This document shows positions 53,722 through 63,295 of a DNA stretch of 64,000 bases, piece after piece. The notes beneath the pieces were generated by a model that saw only the letters and a program-made list of their open reading frames with translations, was not told where the DNA came from and did no database searches. The stretch is from Parvibaculum sp. (GTDB lineage: Bacteria > Pseudomonadota > Alphaproteobacteria > Parvibaculales > Parvibaculaceae): positions 310,001 to 374,000 of the forward strand of contig NZ_JAHBYN010000001.1 in NCBI RefSeq assembly GCF_019635935.1. The letters run 5' to 3'. Positions within the stretch are counted from its first letter, which is position 1. Each line of letters starts with the position of its first letter. The position numbers and the translations under genes were made by a program.

Positions 53722-54095
53722 CGGGCTATCCTTCGGAAATAGTGAATGCATCGCGCACGCGCGTTTCCGCTGCCGCCAGACGCACAAACGGCTCCGGGTC
53801 AACTTGTGGCCGGCGCCTATGAAAACTGTTTCTTTTGCCCGCAAAATTCAGTCGCGCAAGACGCACGAAAACGGGCCGCGTCCCATAGAAGTCGACGATA
53901 GATCGTGCGACGAAAGCGACAGGTGCCGCAGGGAAGCGACTGGCGGCGTGTGCCACATATGCAAATGCACAGCACAAATAAGCCCGCTCAGCGAATGCAA
54001 GCTAACAAAGCATGCCGCATGGATCAACCTGCAAGCGTGAAATATGCGAAATTCGTCCGATATCCGTGCGTTACCGCGTATGCAATCAAGCGATG
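53722..54095. other. 374-bp region upstream of betaine operon
   Basis: No gene is supported. The stretch is AT-richer than average and contains repeated ATGCAA words (around 53960, 53995 and 54080) and a candidate minus-strand promoter TTGATC-N17-TAGCTT near 54026-53999. It should hold the osmotic control of the GSMT/SDMT operon. No SAM, SAH or glycine riboswitch core was recognised by eye. The upstream metallo-hydrolase gene ends at 54096. Confidence 0.45.
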
Positions 54096-54950
54096 TCACA
54101 CATCGAGACGAAACGCATCGCCATCGCGCTCTATATGTCCGGCTGTCGGCGTCGCGAAATGCGTACCGACAACGAGCACGCCTGAACCGGCGAGATTGGA
54201 AAACATCTCGCGTCGCGTCTTCGTCGATTGCACGGGATCGTAGTCGACGGTCGCCGCCCAGTCGGGTCGCGCCATCTGACAAGGATGGTGAATGAAATCG
54301 CCTGTAATCAGCGCCTCCCCGCCTTCCGACGATATGCGAACGCTGACATGCCCGGGCGTATGACCGACGGTCGGAACAAGACAAACCTCATCGCAAATTC
54401 GATGATCCGTATCGACAAGGTCGACAAGCCCGGCATCGAAAACCGGTTGCACCGAATCGACAAAAACATTGCGCTGCTCGGCATTGTCGCTTTCGGCCTG
54501 CCAATAGTCGAACTCGCTGCGCGCCATCAGATAGCGTGCATTCGGAAATGTCGGCACCCACTTTCCCTCGACCAGCATCGTGTTCCAGCCCACATGATCG
54601 ACATGAAGATGCGTACACATCACCGTGTCGATGCTCTCTCGGGCATAGCCGGCCTTGGCCATATTCTCGAGAAAGGGTCCCTGCAGCTTGTTCCAGCCGG
54701 GCACGCCGCGGCCTTCCTTGTCGTTTCCGAGGCAGGTATCGACAACGATCCGGCGCGACGGCGTCTCGACAACAAGCGCATGAACGCTCATCCGAAGCCT
54801 GCCGTTTTCATCGACGAAATGCGGTTTCATCCAGTCATAGGGCGCAACCGCCTCCGGCGTCGCCTGCGGCAGGATAAACTTCGTCCCGCCCGTCGCCTCC
54901 ACCTCGACCACCTTGGTGATCGTCACCGCACCAACCTGCCACTTGCCCAC
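54096..54950 (-). CDS. MBL-fold metallo-hydrolase
   Basis: 284 residues. Metallo-beta-lactamase superfamily with the zinc motif TVMCTHLHVDHVGWNT (H-x-H-x-D-H), further ligands in VPTVGHTPGHVSV and ALITGDFIHHP. Tail VLVVGTHFATPTAGHIERDG completes the site. The sequence resembles lactonase- and arylsulfatase-like branches; whether it degrades homoserine lactones cannot be told. Same strand as neighbours but separated by 374 bp from the betaine operon and 51 bp from the DUF2459 gene. Confidence 0.92.
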   Translation of the reverse strand: MGKWQVGAVTITKVVEVEATGGTKFILPQATPEAVAPYDWMKPHFVDENGRLRMSVHALVVETPSRRIVVDTCLGNDKEGRGVPGWNKLQGPFLENMAKAGYARESIDTVMCTHLHVDHVGWNTMLVEGKWVPTFPNARYLMARSEFDYWQAESDNAEQRNVFVDSVQPVFDAGLVDLVDTDHRICDEVCLVPTVGHTPGHVSVRISSEGGEALITGDFIHHPCQMARPDWAATVDYDPVQSTKTRREMFSNLAGSGVLVVGTHFATPTAGHIERDGDAFRLDV

Positions 54951-55001
54951 ACCCGCCCTCCCTCTTTGTTTTGCAAAGCTTAGGCGCGAAAGGCGGCCGC
55001 G

Positions 55002-55643
55002 TCACTCCGTTCCGATGCCGCGCAACTGCAGCATCAGATCTTCCGCCCGCTGCACGCCCGCAACACGAACATCCAGCCCCGCCGCCGCCAGCCCGCGCGC
55101 CGTCCATGTGTTGCAGGTGTTGAACAGATGAAACCGTCCGGTCGCCGGATAGAACATGCTGAAACTGTAAAGCCCGCGCGCGCTCGGCCAAACGCGGTGC
55201 TTCCTGTCGCGTTCAAAGCTTTCATGCAGGTAGTCGACCAGCCGTCGAAATTGATCTGCGTCCAGCAACAGCGCGACCTCCTCGACATCGATGAATGCCT
55301 CGCCCGGCGGCGCGTCGAGCGGCGCCACATGAACGACGGCGGGGCCTGGAAACGTCGCCCGCAATGTCATGCCGATACCGGGATCGGGTGTCGGATAGAA
55401 ATCCGCGTCCCCCCAACCGAACTCGAGATAGGCAGCTCCGGCAAAATCCGCCGCCTCGGGAATACGCTCGTCGGGAATATCGGCGATCGCAACAACGATG
55501 CCCGTGTGCCAGCCATTGCTCGAAATGAATACGCGATGCGTGTCGGCCATCGCACGACCGGCCGGCCACAGCGTCAATGCCATGATCACGCAAACGAGAA
55601 GACGCACGAACGACAAGCCCCGTCCCCCGTGCCGCCGGCGCAT
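55002..55643 (-). CDS. DUF2459 (TIGR02117-like) secreted/membrane protein
   Basis: 213 residues from ATG 55641-55643. N-terminal signal/anchor (FVRLLVCVIMALTLWPAGRA MA region), then HRVFISSNGWHTGIVVAIAD, YLEFGWGDADFYPTPDPG and FNTCNTWTARGLAAAGLDV. The His-Thr-Gly-Ile and F-G-W-G-D motifs and the C-N-T-W near the end characterise DUF2459, a family with a cysteine-peptidase-like layout but unproved function. It follows the TRIC channel gene with a 2-bp gap, so the two are probably co-transcribed. Confidence 0.86.
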   Translation of the reverse strand: MRRRHGGRGLSFVRLLVCVIMALTLWPAGRAMADTHRVFISSNGWHTGIVVAIADIPDERIPEAADFAGAAYLEFGWGDADFYPTPDPGIGMTLRATFPGPAVVHVAPLDAPPGEAFIDVEEVALLLDADQFRRLVDYLHESFERDRKHRVWPSARGLYSFSMFYPATGRFHLFNTCNTWTARGLAAAGLDVRVAGVQRAEDLMLQLRGIGTE

Positions 55644-55645
55644 CG

Positions 55646-56275
55646 CTAGTCGCCCTCGTCGGGATCGATTTTCAATGTCGGGATCGACCAGCCGTAAAGA
55701 ATCGCCGGCAACCGGATGGCGAGCACCGCCACAATTGAGCCCCACAGGCCGAGAACCGGATCGACGCCATAGCTGTCGGCGGCGACATAGAGTACCGCCC
55801 CTGTCAGCGCCGCCAGCGCATAAACTTCCTTCTTGAGAATGATCGGCGTCCGGTTGGCGAGCACATCGCGGATGATGCCGCCGGCAATGCCGGTCACGAC
55901 GCCCATGATGACGGCGACAAAACCCGGCATATCCATTTCCAGCGCCTTGCGCGTGCCAAGCGCCACGAAGACCGCAAGCCCCACGGCATCGGCAATGGCC
56001 ACCGGACGGCGCGCCTTCTGCGCCCAGCGCGCCACCGGGATCGTCGCAAGCGCCGCGGCGGCCGCCGCCACGACATACCAGGACTGATCGATCCAGAAGA
56101 CCGGCGCGTCGAGCAGCAAGTCGCGCAGCGTCCCGCCGCCGACCGCCACGATGATCCCGAGCACCATCACCCCGAACCAGTCCATCTGCCGCTCACCGGC
56201 CGCCAGCGCCCCGGACACCGCGAAGGCCGCAATACCGACGAATTGCAGCGACATCAGAAGATGAAAATGGGTCAT
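55646..56275 (-). CDS. TRIC-type cation channel family protein (UPF0126)
   Basis: 209 residues from ATG 56273-56275 (MTHFHLLMSLQF). Seven hydrophobic segments arranged as two repeats, each with a glycine-rich G-G-x-x-R-D motif: IIVAVGGGTLRDLLLDAP and VTGIAGGIIRDVLANRTP. This is the bacterial trimeric intracellular cation (TRIC)/YadS-YicG family, potassium-permeable channels. The DUF2459 gene follows immediately; the tRNA-Ser gene lies 65 bp upstream. Confidence 0.92.
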   Translation of the reverse strand: MTHFHLLMSLQFVGIAAFAVSGALAAGERQMDWFGVMVLGIIVAVGGGTLRDLLLDAPVFWIDQSWYVVAAAAAALATIPVARWAQKARRPVAIADAVGLAVFVALGTRKALEMDMPGFVAVIMGVVTGIAGGIIRDVLANRTPIILKKEVYALAALTGAVLYVAADSYGVDPVLGLWGSIVAVLAIRLPAILYGWSIPTLKIDPDEGD

Positions 56276-56340
56276 GGCCGCGCGCTCCGTTCCTGCGGGT
56301 GCGGGTAGGGATTGTTCAGCCGGATCACGCGGGAAAATGG

Positions 56341-56430
56341 CGGAGAGGATGGGATTCGAACCCACGGTACAGCTTTACACTGCACAACGGTTTAGCAAAC
56401 CGCCGCCTTCAGCCACTCGGCCACCTCTCC
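56341..56430 (-). tRNA. tRNA-Ser (anticodon GCU)
   Basis: 90-nt class II tRNA on the minus strand. Acceptor stem GGAGAGG/CCTCTCC with discriminator G; anticodon arm CGGTTTGCTAAACCG gives the anticodon GCU, reading AGC and AGU serine codons. A long variable arm (about TTGTGCAGTGTAAAGCTGTA) and T arm GTGGGTTCGAATCCCAT confirm a serine tRNA. No CCA is encoded next to the discriminator base (the following sequence is CCATTTTC on the minus strand after G, so CCA may be encoded). Confidence 0.97.
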
Positions 56431-56440
56431 GGCTCCCCCG

Positions 56441-56469
56441 TGTATGCCCAAGATCGGGCCCCGCTTCAA
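56441..56469 (-). promoter_or_regulatory. Promoter for tRNA-Ser
   Basis: Minus-strand TTGAAG (56469-56464) and CATACA (56446-56441), 17-bp spacing, 10 bp before the mature 5' end of the tRNA. A G-run (GGGGG) follows the -10 box. Position just downstream of the tesB stop (56497) suggests the tRNA has its own promoter. Confidence 0.55.
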
Positions 56470-56496
56470 GCGCCATATCCAGGCGCGCCCCACGCC

Positions 56497-57402
56497 TCAG
56501 CGCCCGGCCTTGTCGTGATAGCGGATCAGCCCTTCCTGCGCCACGGACGCCACCAGCCGCCCGGCCCGCGTATAGATACTGCCCCGGTTGAAGCCCCGCG
56601 CGCCCGAGGCCGACGGGCTGTCCTGCGTATAGAGCAGCCATTCGTCGCTGCGGAACGGCGCATGAAACCACATCGCGTGGTCGAGGCTGGCCGTCTGCAG
56701 CTTCCCCGACAGCCAGCTCACGCCATGCGGCCGGATGCAGGTATCGAGCAGCGTCATGTCGGAGGCATAGGCCGTGATGCATTGATGCAGCGACGGCAGA
56801 TCCTCGACCTCCTTGCGGGCGCGGAACCAGACATGCTGCAGCGGCTCCATCGGCGAGGGATCGATATAATCCTGCGGATTGACCGGACGTATTTCGATGG
56901 GCCGCGGCCGTGCGAAATGTTTGGCGATTTCCGGCGGCAGCCGTCCTTCGATGGCCTTTCGCAGCTCCCGTTCGTTCGGCAGGTCTTCCGGCGCCGGCAC
57001 GTCGGGCATCGCCGCCTGGTGCTCAAAGCCCGTCTCGGGCACCTGGAACGACGCCGCCAGATTGAAAATCTGCTTGCCGTGCTGGATCGCCACGACGCGC
57101 CGCGTCGTGAAGCTCTTGCCGTCCCGCGAGCGGTCGACTTCATAAAGGATCGGGATTTTCGGATCGCCCGGCCGGATGAAATAGGCATGCAGCGAATGGC
57201 ATATCCGCTCCTCGACGGTCCGGTAGGCCGCCACCAGCGCCTGCCCGATCACCTGCCCGCCGAAGACGCGCTGCCAGCTCACATCGGGGCTGTGGCCGCG
57301 AAACAGGTTCACCTCGATCTGCTCGAGGTCGAGAATCTGGATGAGGTCTTCGACCGCGTCCTTGTCGGCGCTTGCGCCATCGTTCGGGGATTTGTCGGTC
57401 AT
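56497..57402 (-). CDS. tesB: Acyl-CoA thioesterase II
   Basis: 301-residue double-hotdog thioesterase. Start ATG 57400-57402 (MTDKSPNDG) has GGAGAG 9 bp upstream. Typical segments: EQIEVNLFRGHSPDVSWQRV, FGGQVIGQALVAAYRTV, SLHAYFIRPGDPKIPILYEV, and in the second half AYASDMTLLDTCIRPHGVS and SLDHAMWFHAPFRSDEWLLY. Hydrolyses medium- to long-chain acyl-CoA. Upstream of the tRNA gene; 93 bp separate it from the Sel1 protein gene... which lies further upstream on the same strand. Confidence 0.94.
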   Translation of the reverse strand: MTDKSPNDGASADKDAVEDLIQILDLEQIEVNLFRGHSPDVSWQRVFGGQVIGQALVAAYRTVEERICHSLHAYFIRPGDPKIPILYEVDRSRDGKSFTTRRVVAIQHGKQIFNLAASFQVPETGFEHQAAMPDVPAPEDLPNERELRKAIEGRLPPEIAKHFARPRPIEIRPVNPQDYIDPSPMEPLQHVWFRARKEVEDLPSLHQCITAYASDMTLLDTCIRPHGVSWLSGKLQTASLDHAMWFHAPFRSDEWLLYTQDSPSASGARGFNRGSIYTRAGRLVASVAQEGLIRYHDKAGR

Positions 57403-57515
57403 GGGCCCGGTCTCTCCTGTCGCGCGAGGCATTCGGAAAGGCGGAACATAAGCGCCCGTCGCGGGGCTGTCACCGTCTTTGGGACGGCCGGAAGGGCAAA
57501 GAAATCAGCGGGGGT

Positions 57516-57785
57516 CTATTGGTTCGCCAGCCACTCGCGCGCCTGGCGCTGGGCTTCGGCGACCTGCGCCGGCGTCATTTCGACGGTCAGTTCCGCCCGG
57601 CACATCCGCGCCGCGTCGCTGCCCTGCATCGCCGCCAGATTGAACCATTTATGCGCGGTCACGAGATCCACATCGACGCCCCGGCCCGTCGAATACATCA
57701 GACCGAGATTGTAGAGCGCGTCGCACTTGCCGACATCGCCGGCCAGTTCGCCTTTCCCGATCTCGTCGAGCTGCATGCGCGCCAT
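57516..57785 (-). CDS. Small Sel1-repeat protein
   Basis: 89 residues, no signal peptide. One clear Sel1 repeat (DALYNLGLMYSTGRGVDVDL then VTAHKWFNLAAMQGSDAA) flanked by a partial helix on each side; the C-terminus is helical and Ala/Gln/Arg-rich (VAEAQRQAREWLANQ). Sel1/TPR-like repeats mediate protein contacts, often in envelope or stress pathways. Start ATG 57785 (MARMQLDEIG) has GAGGAGGG upstream. Small stand-alone forms of this kind are common in Alphaproteobacteria. Confidence 0.85.
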   Translation of the reverse strand: MARMQLDEIGKGELAGDVGKCDALYNLGLMYSTGRGVDVDLVTAHKWFNLAAMQGSDAARMCRAELTVEMTPAQVAEAQRQAREWLANQ

Positions 57786-57952
57786 ATCGGTCCCTCCTCA
57801 AAGGAACGGTGCGCCCCGGCCCATTGCCCATCTGCGCCCGCCGTTCATCGAAGAGGCAAGGATTCCCCCCTTGCCCACGAGACCACTTTCCATGACCCCC
57901 CTGAAAAAATGGTTAACGCCGGAGTCACCAAACAAGGCTTTGTCAGGCTCAC

Positions 57953-58573
57953 TCAAACGCCAAGGAAATCGCACATCATGCGTGCCGTCGCCGCGCCGAG
58001 TTCCCGCGTCTGCGCGCTGTCCAGCCGCCGCACGGCAGCCCTTTCGCCGGTCGCCGTCACAACCGCAAAACAGACCCTGGCCAGATACTCATGCTCGTCG
58101 CGGCGGTGAGGAAGCGACTTTTCGAGAAAAGCGCGCAGCTTCTCAATGACCTGCGATTCAAATTCCTGAAATGCCGGCGTTGCCGAGATCAATGCCTGCG
58201 CTTCGGCCAGCGCCGCGTGAAGTTCGTCGCCTGCGATCTCTGCGTCGAAAAACCCTTGTATCGCAGCATCAAGTCGCGCGCGCGGCGGCAATGTCTCGTC
58301 GTCGAGTACGCCGGCCAGCTTGCCCCAGACTTGCTCGGCGTCGCGTTCGTGCAGCGCCAGCAACAGCGACACCTTGTTCGGGTAATATTGATAGAGCGAT
58401 CCAATCGACACACCCGCGGCTTCCGCCACGCGATTGGTCGTAAACGCCGCCGCGCCGTCGCGCGCCAAAACGCGAGCAGCCCCCTCCAGCAACTCTTCGG
58501 TCATGCGGATGGACCGCGCCTGTCGCGGGCGTTTTCGGGGCGTCAGGTCGCTCGATGAGGGGCGTCGCGGCAT
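57953..58573 (-). CDS. TetR/AcrR family transcriptional regulator
   Basis: 206 residues. A basic N-terminus (RKRPRQARSIRMTEELLEGA) leads into the HTH: AAAFTTNRVAEAAGVSIGSL and YQYYPNKVSLLLALHERD. The C-terminal ligand domain is of the long type (AQALISATPAFQEFESQVIE). Divergent from a methyltransferase gene with 73 bp between the start codons, the usual layout for a regulator and its target. Ligand unknown. Confidence 0.92.
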   Translation of the reverse strand: MPRRPSSSDLTPRKRPRQARSIRMTEELLEGAARVLARDGAAAFTTNRVAEAAGVSIGSLYQYYPNKVSLLLALHERDAEQVWGKLAGVLDDETLPPRARLDAAIQGFFDAEIAGDELHAALAEAQALISATPAFQEFESQVIEKLRAFLEKSLPHRRDEHEYLARVCFAVVTATGERAAVRRLDSAQTRELGAATARMMCDFLGV

Positions 58574-58646
58574 GCGAGTAACATATGCGAGCTTTTACTT
58601 GTATTCTAGTCCGAAGAAAAACCCTTACCGAACAAGGAGATAGAGG

Positions 58647-59339
58647 ATGGCCGCCGCTCACCCCGCCCTCAAGGCAATCACCGACATACGCGCCCGCGAC
58701 GTCCTGATCCATCTTCACGGCGAGGCATCGCGTCAGAACGTCGGCCTTGCCGCCCGCTTCGCAACGCAAATTCCGCGGCTGTTGCGCGGCCGCCCTCTCC
58801 CCTGGGCACGGCTCGAACCGAAACTCTCCGAGATGTATCTCGCCCTCGATCCGGCCAACGGCGTCTTTTGCTACTTGCTCGCGCGCGCCATGCAGGCGCG
58901 CCGCATCGTCGAATTCGGAACGTCGTTCGGCGTCTCGACGATCTATCTCGCGCTCGCCGTGCGCGACAATGGCGGCGGCATCGTCATCGGAACGGAAATG
59001 CTGCCGGAAAAGGTCGCGCGTGCACGAACGAACCTGCGCGATGCCGGCCTCGACGCCTTTGTCGACATTCGCGAGGGCGACGCGCTCGAAACCTTGCGCA
59101 ACATCGACGGCCCTGTCGACTTCCTGCTCAACGACGGTTTCCCGCGTTTCACGCTGCCGGTGTTGAAACTTCTGGCGCCGCATATGCGCGCCGGCGCTGC
59201 GGTGCTCTGCGGCAACGCGGCAGCCTTTCCCGCAGACCACGCGGACTACCTCGCCTGGGTGCGCGATCCCGAAAACGGCTTCCAGTCGATGAAACTCGCA
59301 ATGAAGCTTGCCGGAGAATTCTCGATCAAGGCCGTCTGA
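58647..59339 (+). CDS. SAM-dependent O-methyltransferase-like protein
   Basis: 230 residues from ATG 58647, with ACAAGGAGATAG 7-14 bp upstream. AdoMet loop IVEFGTSFGVSTIYLALAV, acidic end GTEMLPEKVARARTNL, then REGDALETLRNIDGPVDFLL and PVLKLLAPHMRAGAAVLCGN: Methyltransf_24 / caffeoyl-CoA-OMT-like group. Probable small-molecule target. Divergent from the TetR gene, which likely controls it, and convergent with the GST gene (12-bp gap). Confidence 0.9.
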   Translation: MAAAHPALKAITDIRARDVLIHLHGEASRQNVGLAARFATQIPRLLRGRPLPWARLEPKLSEMYLALDPANGVFCYLLARAMQARRIVEFGTSFGVSTIYLALAVRDNGGGIVIGTEMLPEKVARARTNLRDAGLDAFVDIREGDALETLRNIDGPVDFLLNDGFPRFTLPVLKLLAPHMRAGAAVLCGNAAAFPADHADYLAWVRDPENGFQSMKLAMKLAGEFSIKAV

Positions 59340-59351
59340 ACGGAACCGCCG

Positions 59352-59984
59352 TCAGACCTTCGGCACGGCCATGCCGCGTTGCACGGCCGGCCGCGCGCCG
59401 ACTTCCGCCAGCCAGCGCCGCGCATTGGCCGCTTCGCCGGCGATCTCGGGCTTCAGTCCCACAATCAGGTCCAGCGCCGGCACGATCCACGGATAGGTGA
59501 TCATGTCGGCAATCGAATAATCGCCGCCGAGGAACTGCGCTTCCCCGAGCCGCTTGTCGAGAACGGCAATCAGCCTTGCCGCCTCGCTTGCGTAGCGGTC
59601 GATCGCATAAGGAATTTTTTCGGGCGCGGCGTTGGCAAAATGGTTGAGCTGCCCGAACATCGGCCCGATGCCACTCATCTGCCACATCAGCCATTCGAGC
59701 GCCTTGGCGCGCTGCGCGCCCTTGGCGGCGAGAAACTTTCCGGTCTTCTCGGCGAGGTAGATCAGGATCGCACCGGACTCGAAAACCGCAAGCGGGCCGT
59801 CATCCGCATCATTGTCGACAATCGCCGGAATGCGGTTGTTGGGGCTGATTTTCAGGAAGGCGGGCGCAAACTGTTCGTTCTTGCCGATGTTGACCGGATG
59901 CACCGCGTAAGGAAGCCCTGCCTCCTCGAGCATGATGGAGACCTTGCGGCCATTGGGTGTCGTCCAGGTATAGAGATCGATCAT
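59352..59984 (-). CDS. Glutathione S-transferase family protein (Ure2p/YfcG-like)
   Basis: 210 residues. Thioredoxin-fold N-terminal domain starting [19 protein letters not shown] (the T-P-N-G-x-K motif of the nu/Ure2p-like class) with [11 protein letters not shown] (cis-Pro) and [19 protein letters not shown]; helical C-terminal domain with [20 protein letters not shown] and [16 protein letters not shown] (N-capping box). Probably a glutathione-dependent disulfide or peroxide reductase. Convergent with the methyltransferase gene. Confidence 0.93.
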   Translation of the reverse strand: MIDLYTWTTPNGRKVSIMLEEAGLPYAVHPVNIGKNEQFAPAFLKISPNNRIPAIVDNDADDGPLAVFESGAILIYLAEKTGKFLAAKGAQRAKALEWLMWQMSGIGPMFGQLNHFANAAPEKIPYAIDRYASEAARLIAVLDKRLGEAQFLGGDYSIADMITYPWIVPALDLIVGLKPEIAGEAANARRWLAEVGARPAVQRGMAVPKV

Positions 59985-60087
59985 CGCGCGGCGCCTTTCG
60001 CATATGCGGAATTGCGGGCTCTGGCCAAGCCCGCATGGATAGGGATTGAGGACATATAGGAAGCGGACGCGCCGCCGCGAGCGGCGC

Positions 60088-60438
60088 CTAGTAGGCGACG
60101 GTCACTTCGACGTGATGATGCCGGTGCTTTTCGCAGACGTAGGGCTCGATGCGATATTCGCCGGCGGCAAGGCGGGTGCCCACCGCCATTTCCGGCGCCA
60201 GGAAATCGCCGACGGTCCGGCCCTCGGCGTCGAAGATCGAAAATCCGTAGGTGCCGTACATCACGCGCGTCACGACGCCGTCGCGCGGGACCACCAGCGC
60301 CCGCCCCCACTGGCGCTCGGTGCCGTAAGCATCCTTCTTGATCATGCTTCCGGTTCCCGTCGCCGTCCCGGCGCCCGCCGCATGGGGCGCCAGCGCGGTG
60401 GCGACCGCGAGCAGCATGGCCTGTATGTAGACACGCAT
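60088..60438 (-). CDS. Small secreted hypothetical protein
   Basis: 116 residues from ATG 60436-60438 with a signal peptide ([23 protein letters not shown] region). The mature part is predicted beta-rich: [40 protein letters not shown] and [20 protein letters not shown]; a C-E-K-H-R-H-H-H-H cluster near the end could bind metal. No family recognised. A GC-rich hairpin (60069-60087) follows the stop directly, without a U tract. Confidence 0.7.
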   Translation of the reverse strand: MRVYIQAMLLAVATALAPHAAGAGTATGTGSMIKKDAYGTERQWGRALVVPRDGVVTRVMYGTYGFSIFDAEGRTVGDFLAPEMAVGTRLAAGEYRIEPYVCEKHRHHHVEVTVAY

Positions 60439-61093
60439 GATGGGCTCCCCGGGAATGCAAACGGCGCCTCCGGTTTCCCGAAAGCGCCGCCAGCTTAGCA
60501 TATTGGGACCGAACGTTAAGAGCGGCCCGTTAACTCATTGTGTGCGTTGCCCGAACGGGATTTTTCTTGGCCCGTCCGGCTCCTTGGGCTTGTCGCCGAT
60601 GAAACCCCGGCGCCAATCGCGCCCAGGGCAAACTCCCTCTGGATGGCCGGTGGGATGTGAACCCGTTCGAACCTTCCCCTCGGGAATGGAATCTCGTCGT
60701 TGAGCGGAATGATGGGCTTGGTCCGTCATCGGACCAAGCCCAGCCATCCGCTGGATCAGCCATTGGTCGACCTCAACTCTCGAACCTCCGCCGGCGGATG
60801 GATCACACCCGCCCTGCGTCGAGATATTGAAGGATAGCCCCGACTCGAAGATCGAAATCGGTTTCCCCCCGGGACCGTCGGGTCCGCGATGGCCGGCATC
60901 CGTTTGTTCAGCGCGATCTTCAAATGGATCGCTTGAACGGGTCACCAATACCGATATTCACCGGCCGGACCGCGTAAGGCGGCTTGCACTCTCCAATCGC
61001 TTCGGCTTCGTCCCGCGAGGATGCGGGACTCCGCCTGATGGAAGAACGCTTCGCCGCCGCCTTCGCGGGTTTTGGCCGGCGAGTATCGTTCGT
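60439..61093. other. 655-bp region without a confident gene
   Basis: Open frames here (for example a 137-codon one on the minus strand ending at 60535) show no family motif, no ribosome site and codon use unlike the neighbours; I do not call them genes. The stretch holds a perfect 13-bp inverted repeat (60713-60742) and T-loop-like GTTCGAACC at 60665-60673 that is not part of a tRNA fold. It may be a decayed element or a long untranslated region of the histone-like gene, whose 3' end lies at 61094. Confidence 0.5.
60713..60742. repeat. Perfect 13-bp inverted repeat
   Basis: TGGGCTTGGTCCG (60713-60725) and CGGACCAAGCCCA (60730-60742) with loop TCAT form a perfect hairpin on either strand. No U tract follows, so it is not a classic terminator. 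It lies in the middle of the gene-free stretch. Confidence 0.85.
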
Positions 61094-61558
61094 TCAGGCC
61101 TTCTTGGCGGCCTTCCGGCGAGCGGGCTTGCGCTTCGCGGCCGGCTTCTTCTTTGCCGCAGGCTTCCGCTTCGCGGGGGCCTTCTTCGCAGCGGTCTTCT
61201 TGGCAGCGGGCTTGCGCTTCGCGGCCGGCTTCTTCTTCGCCGCAGGCTTCCGCTTCGCAGGAGCCTTCTTCGCAGCCGTCTTCTTGGCGGCGGGCTTCCT
61301 CTTCGCGGGCTTCCGCTTCGCCGGCGCCTTCTTGGCGGCGGTCTTGCGGGCGACGGCCTTCTTCACGGCCTTCTTCTTGGCCGGCTTCTTCTTGGCGGCC
61401 GGCTTCTTCTTCGCCGGGGCCTTCTTCGCCGCGCTGGTCTTGGCGGCGAGCTTCTTCACAGCCTTCTTCTTGGCAGCGGGCTTCTTCTTGGCCGCGGCCT
61501 TCTTGGCGGGGGCCTTTTTGGCCGCCGCTTTCGGCTTAGCTTTGGTCTTGGTAGCCAT
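61094..61558 (-). CDS. Histone H1-like Lys/Ala/Pro-rich DNA-binding protein
   Basis: 154 residues composed almost only of K, A, P and R in AAKKxPAxKK repeats, without aromatic residues; predicted to be disordered and to bind nucleic acid like the C-terminal tail of histone H1, AlgP or Hc1. Start ATG 61556-61558 ([10 protein letters not shown]) follows AGGAG. A 28-residue unit occurs twice in tandem (residues 90-117 and 118-145). Low-complexity nature makes length variation between strains likely. Role: nucleoid compaction or regulation (inference from composition). Confidence 0.88.
   Translation of the reverse strand: MATKTKAKPKAAAKKAPAKKAAAKKKPAAKKKAVKKLAAKTSAAKKAPAKKKPAAKKKPAKKKAVKKAVARKTAAKKAPAKRKPAKRKPAAKKTAAKKAPAKRKPAAKKKPAAKRKPAAKKTAAKKAPAKRKPAAKKKPAAKRKPARRKAAKKA
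61124..61291 (-). repeat. Two 84-bp tandem repeats inside histone-like gene
   Basis: Units 61208-61291 and 61124-61207 encode the same 28-residue block (starting [16 protein letters not shown]). A few silent differences separate them. Expansions and contractions of such units by slippage are common in AlgP-like genes. Confidence 0.85.
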
Positions 61559-61777
61559 GTTTCTCTAGCTCCTGATGTGCCGTTATCGTTGGCGACAATC
61601 TGTGTATTCGCAACGCACACACTACGAGCGCCCTCGTACCCCTCAGGCGCACACGAATAATATGAGCGCCGAAAAAGCGCTCGGCAACACATTGCAACAG
61701 TTTTGTGCAAGCGCGCCCGCCCCACTCTCTGCCGAGATAGGTTTACAAACGGTTCACTTCGAGGCCGGAAATTTTCG

Positions 61778-63291
<1,514 letters not shown>

Positions 63292-63295
<4 letters not shown>

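Noticed and set aside
53722..54095. Possible SAM, SAH or glycine riboswitch upstream of the betaine operon
   Set aside because: No conserved core or pairing pattern of these classes could be found by eye on the minus strand; a covariance search would be decisive.
60650..60690. GTTCGAACC, similar to a tRNA T loop
   Set aside because: No acceptor stem, anticodon arm or D arm can be built around it on either strand.
60535..60948. 137-codon minus-strand frame in the gene-free region
   Set aside because: No ribosome site, no recognisable family, proline/glycine-rich composition and codon use unlike neighbours. Left as non-coding, though a database search could overturn this.
60827..61660. 277-codon plus-strand frame rich in Leu/Gly/Arg repeats
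   Set aside because: Complement of the Lys/Ala repeat gene; repeat-like look is inherited from the other strand.
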